Assembly (NCBI RefSeq): GCF_018499875.1
Contig: NZ_JAHBAY010000001.1
Span: 744,001 to 808,000, forward strand
Reading direction: 5' to 3'
Length of the DNA stretch: 64,000 nucleotides
From: Kineosporia corallincola
GTDB lineage: Bacteria > Actinomycetota > Actinomycetes > Actinomycetales > Kineosporiaceae
The notes under the pieces were generated by a model. That model did not search any database and was not told where the DNA came from. It was given only the letters and a program-made list of their open reading frames with translations. Shown one piece after another: positions 59,336-64,000 of the stretch. The position numbers and the translations under genes were made by a program. Position 1 is the stretch's first letter. Every line of letters begins with the position of its first letter.

Positions 59336-60595
59336 GTGGTCTCTCCCTCTCCTGACGCCTCGCCCGATCCGGACGGCGCGGCCGGCCCGTTCGGCAAGGT
59401 CCGCCTGACCCCGCTCACCGCGGCCGACCCGATCCCGGGTGGCTTCCCGACCGTCGGTGTGATCGGCGGCGGCCAGCTCGCCCGCATGATGCAGCCCCCG
59501 GCCGTCGCGATGGGCGTGCGGCTGCGGGTGCTCGCCGAGTCGGCGACCGGCAGCGCGGCCCTCGCTATCCACGAGGCCCCGGTCGGCGACCACCGGGACC
59601 TCGCCACCGTCACCGCCTTCGCCGCGCAGTGCGACGTGCTCACCTTCGAGCACGAGCACGTACCCGGCCCGATCCTGGAGAAGCTGGTGGCCGACGGGGT
59701 GCCGGTGCGCCCCGGCCCGGCCGCGCTCGGCTTCGCGCAGGACAAACTGGCCATGCGCCGCCGGCTCACCGAACTCGGCCTGCCCTGCCCGCGCTGGGCG
59801 CAGGTGCGCACCTTCGACGACCTGTCCGCGTTCGCCGCCTCGCTACCCGGCGGCCTGGTGCTGAAGACCCCGCGCGGCGGGTACGACGGCAAGGGCGTGC
59901 TGCTGATCGACGAGCTGACCGGCGACCGGGCCGCCACCGCCCGGGAATGGCTGGAACAGGCCGGTCCGGACGGGCTGCTCGCCGAGGAGAAGGTCGCCTT
60001 CACCCGGGAGCTGGCCGCGCTGATCGCCCGCAGCCCCTCCGGTCAGGCCGCCGCCTGGCCGGTGGTGGAGAGCACGCAGAAAGACGGCATCTGCCACGAG
60101 GTGATCGCCCCGGCCCCGGGCCTGACCGAGGAGCAGGCGGTCGAGGCCACCGGCGTGGGCCTGCGGATCGCCGGTGAGCTCGGCGTGGTCGGGGTGCTCG
60201 CGGTCGAGATGTTCCAGACCGCCGACGGCTCGATCCTGGTCAACGAGCTGGCCATGCGCCCGCACAACTCCGGGCACTGGACCATCGACGGCGCCGTCAC
60301 CAGCCAGTTCGAGCAGCACCTGCGCGCCGTGCTGGACCTGCCGCTGGGCGAGGTGCGGGCCCGCTCGCCGTGGACCGTGATGGTGAACGTGCTCGGTGGC
60401 GAGTACGAGAACCTCTACCGCAGCTACCTGCACGTGATGGCCCGCGACCCGGGCGTCAAGGTGCACATGTACGCCAAGGACGTGCGCCCCGGCCGCAAGG
60501 TCGGCCACGTCACCGTCTGCGGCGACGACCTGGACGACTGCCTGGCCCGCGCCCGGCACGCCGCGGCGTTCATCCGCGGCGACATCGACGAGTGA
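59336..60595 (+). CDS. purK: 5-(Carboxyamino)imidazole ribonucleotide synthase
   Basis: A 419-aa ATP-grasp enzyme of purine synthesis, converting AIR, ATP and bicarbonate to N5-[38 protein letters not shown] (glycine loop), [27 protein letters not shown] and [18 protein letters not shown] are diagnostic. About 35 residues precede the Rossmann fold. GTG 59336 is chosen because a TACGCT box stands 6 nt upstream; the open frame extends to 59249. purE follows after 14 nt. Confidence 0.96.
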   Translation: MVSPSPDASPDPDGAAGPFGKVRLTPLTAADPIPGGFPTVGVIGGGQLARMMQPPAVAMGVRLRVLAESATGSAALAIHEAPVGDHRDLATVTAFAAQCDVLTFEHEHVPGPILEKLVADGVPVRPGPAALGFAQDKLAMRRRLTELGLPCPRWAQVRTFDDLSAFAASLPGGLVLKTPRGGYDGKGVLLIDELTGDRAATAREWLEQAGPDGLLAEEKVAFTRELAALIARSPSGQAAAWPVVESTQKDGICHEVIAPAPGLTEEQAVEATGVGLRIAGELGVVGVLAVEMFQTADGSILVNELAMRPHNSGHWTIDGAVTSQFEQHLRAVLDLPLGEVRARSPWTVMVNVLGGEYENLYRSYLHVMARDPGVKVHMYAKDVRPGRKVGHVTVCGDDLDDCLARARHAAAFIRGDIDE

Positions 60596-60609
60596 TCGGG
60601 ATTTCTGGA

Positions 60610-61188
60610 ATGGCTGTTCAGCCTTTGGTCGGCCTGGTGATGGGCTCGGACTCGGACTGGCCGACGATGGAGGCCGCCGCCCTCGCCCTGGAGGAGTTCG
60701 GCGTGCCGTACGAGGCCGACGTGGTGTCGGCGCACCGGATGCCGCAGGAGATGATCAGCTACGGCGCGGCCGCGCACGAGCGTGGCCTGCGGGTGATCAT
60801 CGCCGGGGCCGGCGGCGCCGCCCACCTGCCGGGCATGCTGGCCAGCGTGACGCCGCTGCCGGTGATCGGCGTGCCGGTGCCGCTGAAGTACCTCGACGGC
60901 ATGGACTCGCTGATGTCGATCGTGCAGATGCCGGCCGGGATCCCGGTGGCCACCGTCTCGATCGCGGGCGCGCGCAACGCCGGCCTGCTCGCCGTGCGGG
61001 TGCTGGCCGCCGGTGAGGGCGAGTTCGCCGCCGGGCTGCGCTCGGCGCTGGTCGACTTCTCGGTGAGCCTGCGCGACGCGGCCCACGCCAAGGGCGAGAA
61101 GCTGCGGTCCAGAACCAGGGACGACGCACAGACCGGCCACGCCGCCACGCCGTCGAGCCGTCCGGCCACCGGATTCAGCGCGGGGTGA
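60610..61188 (+). CDS. purE: N5-carboxyaminoimidazole ribonucleotide mutase
   Basis: A 192-aa class I PurE isomerising N5-CAIR to [28 protein letters not shown] (catalytic His), [13 protein letters not shown] and [30 protein letters not shown] are hallmark segments. A 30-residue polar tail exceeds the usual length. It directly follows purK. Its 3' end overlaps the remnant RidA-family gene on the other strand by 14 nt. Confidence 0.96.
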   Translation: MAVQPLVGLVMGSDSDWPTMEAAALALEEFGVPYEADVVSAHRMPQEMISYGAAAHERGLRVIIAGAGGAAHLPGMLASVTPLPVIGVPVPLKYLDGMDSLMSIVQMPAGIPVATVSIAGARNAGLLAVRVLAAGEGEFAAGLRSALVDFSVSLRDAAHAKGEKLRSRTRDDAQTGHAATPSSRPATGFSAG

Positions 61189-61604
61189 GAGCGGGGTCGG
61201 GTACCGCTGCCACCGCCTCGATCTTGACCAGCTGATCGTCGTACCCCAGCACGGTCACCCCGGGCAGGGTGCTCGGGTGATCGTGCGGGGCCAGACGTCA
61301 CGCACCACGTTCCAGGCCGTCACCAGCTCGGCCCGGGACGTGGTGGCCACGAGGACCCGGGTACTGATCAGGTCGGGAACCGAGGCGCCGGCGTCGGCGA
61401 GCGCGATGCGCAGATTGTGCGCGCACCGCGCCGCCTGGGCCGCGATGTCGCCCGGGCCGACCGTGGAGCCGTCGTCGGCCAGCGGGCAGGCGCCGGCCAG
61501 GAAGATCAACCGGGTCCGGCGGGAGCCGTTGCCGCGTAAGCGTATTCGGCCACGTCGGAGAGCATCGCGGACCGGATCAGACGCACCGCCGGGGGCCGGG
61601 TCAT
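61175..61604 (-). pseudogene. RidA-family gene with two single-base frameshifts
   Basis: The start ATG overlaps the LCP gene stop (ATGA, 61601-61604). Frame 1 reads MTRPPAVRLIRSAML to YAATAPAG, stops near 61510, and resumes one frame off as RLIFLAGACPLADDG with NLRIALADAG and a DLISTRVLVA segment. It then shifts again near 61285 to DHPSTLPGVTVLGYDDQLVK and ends at 61175. Joined, this is a full-length RidA/YjgF-like protein of about 143 aa (a relative of the enamine/imine deaminases). Two independent one-base losses make it a pseudogene, unless they are sequencing errors. Confidence 0.75.
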
Positions 61605-63073
61605 GAGTCCTTCTGTGCGTCCGCCAGGGTCTGGAGGGCCGAGGTGTCGTCGTTCTTCAGCGCGTCGAACATCTGGAGGGCCTTCTCGCTGTCCCACTTC
61701 ACCGCGGACATGCCGTTGACCCGGTAGTCGGCGTTGCCGATCGGCACGGTCATCGAGATGCCGTTGCTGCCCGACACCGCCTTCATCGCCAGCACGAACT
61801 TGGTCAGGGCCATCGGGCCGGTGGACTCGTCGACGGTGAGCGCGCCGCCGCCCGCCTTGGCCGCCGGGATGGCCCGCCAGGGCTGGATCAGGGTGGCGGG
61901 GGAGAGGGTCTTCTTGGCGATGGCGGCCAGCGTCTCGCGCTGCCGTTCCACCCGGCCGAGGTCACCCTTCGGGTCGCTGTAGCGGGCGCGGGCATAGCCG
62001 AGGGCGGTCTTGCCGTCCATCTGCTGACAACCCTTCTTCAGGTTGATGTGCGCCTTGCTGTCTTTCATGTTGCGCTTGGGACACAGCTCCACGCCGCCGA
62101 TCGCGTTGACGATGTCGGCGAAGCCGCCCAGGCCGGTCTCCACGTAATCGTCGATCTTGACCCCGCCGACGTTCTCCAGGGTCTGGATCAGCAGTGACGC
62201 GCCGCCGTAGGAGTAGGCCGCGTTGATCTTGTTGCTGCCGTGGCCCGGGATCGGCACGTAGGAGTCACGCGGCACGCTGATCAGCACGGTCGGGCCGTCG
62301 CCGTCGGGCACGTGCAGCAGCATGATCGTGTCGGTGCGCTGGCCGGCGACCGAGCCGGTGCCGAGGTCCTTCTTCTCCTCGTCGCTCAGGTCGCTGCGGG
62401 CGTCGCTGCCGACCACCAGGTAGGTGCGGCCCGGGGTGTCTTCGAGCTCGGAGTTCTCGTGGGCCGGGCCGACCGCGTCCACCCGGTTCAGGCTGGTCCA
62501 CGCGGTGAACCCGAGGATGATCGGATAGGCGATGAGCAGGCCGACCACGATCAGCGCGATCCACTTCGGCCGCAGGCGCAGCCCCCGGCGCGGGCCGGAG
62601 AAGGCCGACGGTGGACGCCCCGGGCCGCCCGGGCCATCGGGCCCGTCCGGTCCCCGGCCCCCGGGCCCGCGACCGCCGGCCCCGCCACTTCCCTGGCCCT
62701 GCGCGCCACGCCCGCCGGGCCCGTAACCACCCGCTCCGGAACCGGATTGGCCGCCACGCCCGTACTGGTCACCCTGCCCGTACTGGTCGCCGGACCCGTA
62801 CTGACCGGCCGCGCCGTACTGCCCACCGCGCCCGTACTGGTCGTCGCCGTACCGGTTGTCGCCGTACTGGCCGGAGCCGTACCGGTCGGAGTCGTGCCGG
62901 TCGACCCGCTGCCCGTACCCGGCGTGCGGGTCCTCGCCGCCGTGCTGGCGGTACATGTCGCCGACCTCGTCGGCCTCCTGGTCGTACGGCTGCTGGTCAC
63001 GCTGGGGCCGGCGACGCGGCCGCCCGGCCGCCTCGTCGGGCGTCCAGAAGCGGGGTTCGTCGTTGTCGCTCAT
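61601..63073 (-). CDS. LytR-CpsA-Psr (LCP) family cell-wall ligase
   Basis: A 490-aa membrane protein. The N-terminal 165 residues are cytoplasmic and low-complexity, with DQYGxG/QYGxG repeats followed by a Gly/Pro-rich stretch. One membrane helix follows at about 170-192 (KWIALIVVGLLIAYPIILGF). The extracellular LCP domain has TYLVVGSDARSDL, GQRTDTIMLLHVPDGDGPTVLISVPRDSYV (conserved Asp and Arg), INAAYSYGG and GYARARYSDPKGDLGRVERQ. LCP enzymes transfer polyprenyl-linked glycopolymers to peptidoglycan. The GtrA, galE and GDP-mannose genes fit that role. It is coupled at both ends by ATGA overlaps. Confidence 0.93.
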   Translation of the reverse strand: MSDNDEPRFWTPDEAAGRPRRRPQRDQQPYDQEADEVGDMYRQHGGEDPHAGYGQRVDRHDSDRYGSGQYGDNRYGDDQYGRGGQYGAAGQYGSGDQYGQGDQYGRGGQSGSGAGGYGPGGRGAQGQGSGGAGGRGPGGRGPDGPDGPGGPGRPPSAFSGPRRGLRLRPKWIALIVVGLLIAYPIILGFTAWTSLNRVDAVGPAHENSELEDTPGRTYLVVGSDARSDLSDEEKKDLGTGSVAGQRTDTIMLLHVPDGDGPTVLISVPRDSYVPIPGHGSNKINAAYSYGGASLLIQTLENVGGVKIDDYVETGLGGFADIVNAIGGVELCPKRNMKDSKAHINLKKGCQQMDGKTALGYARARYSDPKGDLGRVERQRETLAAIAKKTLSPATLIQPWRAIPAAKAGGGALTVDESTGPMALTKFVLAMKAVSGSNGISMTVPIGNADYRVNGMSAVKWDSEKALQMFDALKNDDTSALQTLADAQKDS

Positions 63074-63510
63074 GCCACCCCCAGCCGCGGGGCCTCGATC
63101 GCCGGGCAGGTGTTCATCACGACCGCGAGCCCGGCCGTGGCGGCCCGTGCCGCCGCGGCCTCGTCGATCACGCCGAGCTGGAGCCAGACCGCCTTGGCGC
63201 CCACCGCGATCGCCTGGTCCACCACGTCGCCGGCGCCCTCGCTGTTGACGAACACGTCGACCACGTCGATCGGGCCCTCGGCCGCCACCGCCTCGGCCAG
63301 GGTGGCGTAGCCCCTGGCCCCGTGCACCGTGTCGGCCTTGGGGTGCACCGGGACGATCCGCATGCCCAGGTTCTGCACGTACCGCGCCACGCTGTGCGCG
63401 GGACGGGTGCGGTTGTCGGACAGCCCGACCACGGCCCATCTGGTGGGCGTGGTGAGCAGCCGCTGCATCACCCCGGGGTCATTGCGGTGTGCCCTTGAAG
63501 CGGTCTCCAT
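63070..63510 (-). CDS. CoA-binding (YccU-like) Rossmann protein
   Basis: A 146-aa CoA-binding domain protein. WAVVGLSDNRTRPAHSVARYV (nucleotide loop), GMRIVPVHPKADTVHGARGY, IDVVDVFVNSEGA and AVWLQLGVIDEAAA are family features, with the Cys of VVMNTCPAIEAPR at the end. Its role is unknown. ATG 63510 is preferred over the longer frame. It is translationally coupled to the LCP gene. Confidence 0.9.
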   Translation of the reverse strand: METASRAHRNDPGVMQRLLTTPTRWAVVGLSDNRTRPAHSVARYVQNLGMRIVPVHPKADTVHGARGYATLAEAVAAEGPIDVVDVFVNSEGAGDVVDQAIAVGAKAVWLQLGVIDEAAAARAATAGLAVVMNTCPAIEAPRLGVA

Positions 63511-63614
63511 GGGCACAGTCTGCCCTGAGACACCGACAATTCGCCTCATGCCCGGATGGCCTCCCGGGGAACTGTGATCAAGCCGGACGCTGCGTCAAAG
63601 TCCGGTCACAGAAA

Positions 63615-63648
63615 GGCACCTGGGGTGCGGGGCTGCACCCCAGGTGCC
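63615..63648 (-). terminator. Terminator downstream of galE
   Basis: A perfect 14-bp stem GGCACCTGGGGTGC (63615-63628) / GCACCCCAGGTGCC (63635-63648) with a 6-nt loop, located 38 nt past the galE stop on the minus strand. Confidence 0.82.
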
Positions 63649-63685
63649 CTCCAGGTACTTGCCGGAACCGGCCGGTGCGAACCGG

Positions 63686-64000
63686 TCAGCGGGCGACCGA
63701 CTGCCACGCCGTCCAGGCGGAGGCGACCATGTCTTCCAGGCTGTGCCGGGTGGCCCAGTCCAGGTCGCGCTGGGCCAGCTGGCCGTCGGCCACGATCCGC
63801 GCCGGGTCGCCGGGGCGCCGGTCCACGATCTTCGGCTCGAAGGCGATGCCGGTGACCTTGGCGACCGCGGTCATGATCTCCAGCACCGAGGCGCCGTCAC
63901 CGCTGCCCAGGTTGTAGACCCGCTCGATCGGCTGCCCGGCCTCCATCCGCGCGGCGGCCGCGACGTGCGCCAGGGCGATGTCCTGCACGTGCACGTAGTC
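63686..64000 (-). CDS. galE: UDP-glucose 4-epimerase, C-terminal part (5' end outside window)
   Basis: The frame runs off the right edge, so only the last 104 residues are visible. DYVHVQDIALAHVAAA, then VYNLGSGDGASVLEIM, DRRPGDPARIVADGQLAQRDLDW and a final helix match the C-terminal substrate-binding part of GalE, an extended SDR enzyme. It interconverts UDP-glucose and UDP-galactose for cell-wall glycans. Confidence 0.92.
   Translation of the reverse strand, partial: DYVHVQDIALAHVAAAARMEAGQPIERVYNLGSGDGASVLEIMTAVAKVTGIAFEPKIVDRRPGDPARIVADGQLAQRDLDWATRHSLEDMVASAWTAWQSVAR

Noticed and set aside
1-64000. tRNA, rRNA or CRISPR arrays
   Set aside because: No cloverleaf-like sequence with a TTCGAATCC-type arm in an intergenic gap, and no regularly spaced repeat beyond the 23-bp array near 36.9 kb, whose copies are contiguous without spacers.

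Overview
The window is a high-GC actinobacterial chromosome segment. Most coding regions have a strong G/C bias in third codon positions, GTG and TTG starts are common, and terminators are GC-rich hairpins without long T-tracts. Actinobacterial hallmark genes are present: MgtA-type mannosyltransferase, an acyl-CoA carboxylase with a separate epsilon subunit, an LpdA-like flavoprotein, LigC with a Prim-Pol, and a PurE/PurK/GtrA/LCP block. The genus cannot be fixed from the sequence alone. No rRNA, tRNA, CRISPR array or complete insertion sequence was seen.

Layout. 1-5.4 kb: end of a secreted GH26-like glycanase, a SUKH-like small protein, a ZTP (pfl) riboswitch with glyA-folD, and a divergent M20 amidohydrolase/hydrolase pair. 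5.4-9.0 kb: an accessory patch with weaker GC3 bias, holding exonuclease III, an AbrB-type antitoxin with a frameshifted RelE-like toxin, a diverged duplicate of the exonuclease III 3' end, and an HTH/nucleotidyltransferase pair that resembles a type IV toxin-antitoxin or defence module. 9.1-18.6 kb: a secreted RTX-repeat protein, DUF72, manA, a hydrolase without its nucleophile serine, trpS, a 2H phosphoesterase, a YihY/BrkB membrane protein and a D-Ala-D-Ala carboxypeptidase. 18.7-24.7 kb: an MgtA-type mannosyltransferase, mannose-1-phosphate guanylyltransferase, a methyltransferase/type III polyketide synthase pair and a second M20 hydrolase. With manA (12-13 kb) and the phosphohexomutase (41-43 kb), the steps from fructose-6-P to GDP-mannose and mannosylated lipid are all present.

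25-46 kb is dominated by nucleoside uptake and salvage: a BMP-type lipoprotein, its ABC ATPase and two permeases, cytidine deaminase, a tiny membrane protein, thymidine phosphorylase, adenosine deaminase and purine nucleoside phosphorylase. Interspersed are a GH65 phosphorylase/beta-phosphoglucomutase pair, a LigC/Prim-Pol DNA repair pair, a TPR protein with a beta-helix-like N-terminus, the phosphohexomutase and an LpdA-like quinone reductase. 46-58.5 kb covers fatty acid precursor supply: the biotinylated acyl-CoA carboxylase alpha subunit, then (after thioredoxin, a membrane EEP-like protein and a GGDEF-EAL protein) Maf, epsilon and beta subunits, biotin ligase, a PH-domain protein and a class III adenylate cyclase. 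58.5-64 kb: GtrA, purK-purE, a frameshifted RidA-family gene, an LCP cell-wall ligase, a CoA-binding protein and the end of galE.

Regulatory signals. More than ten genes have a TANNNT-type -10 box 6-8 nt before the start codon and no Shine-Dalgarno sequence, which suggests widespread leaderless transcription. A family of hairpins built on GGACGACGA/TCGTCGTCC recurs at gene ends. No single unmistakable new system was found. The best candidates for follow-up are the HTH/nucleotidyltransferase module in its decayed island, the catalytically stripped hydrolase, and the beta-helix/TPR protein.
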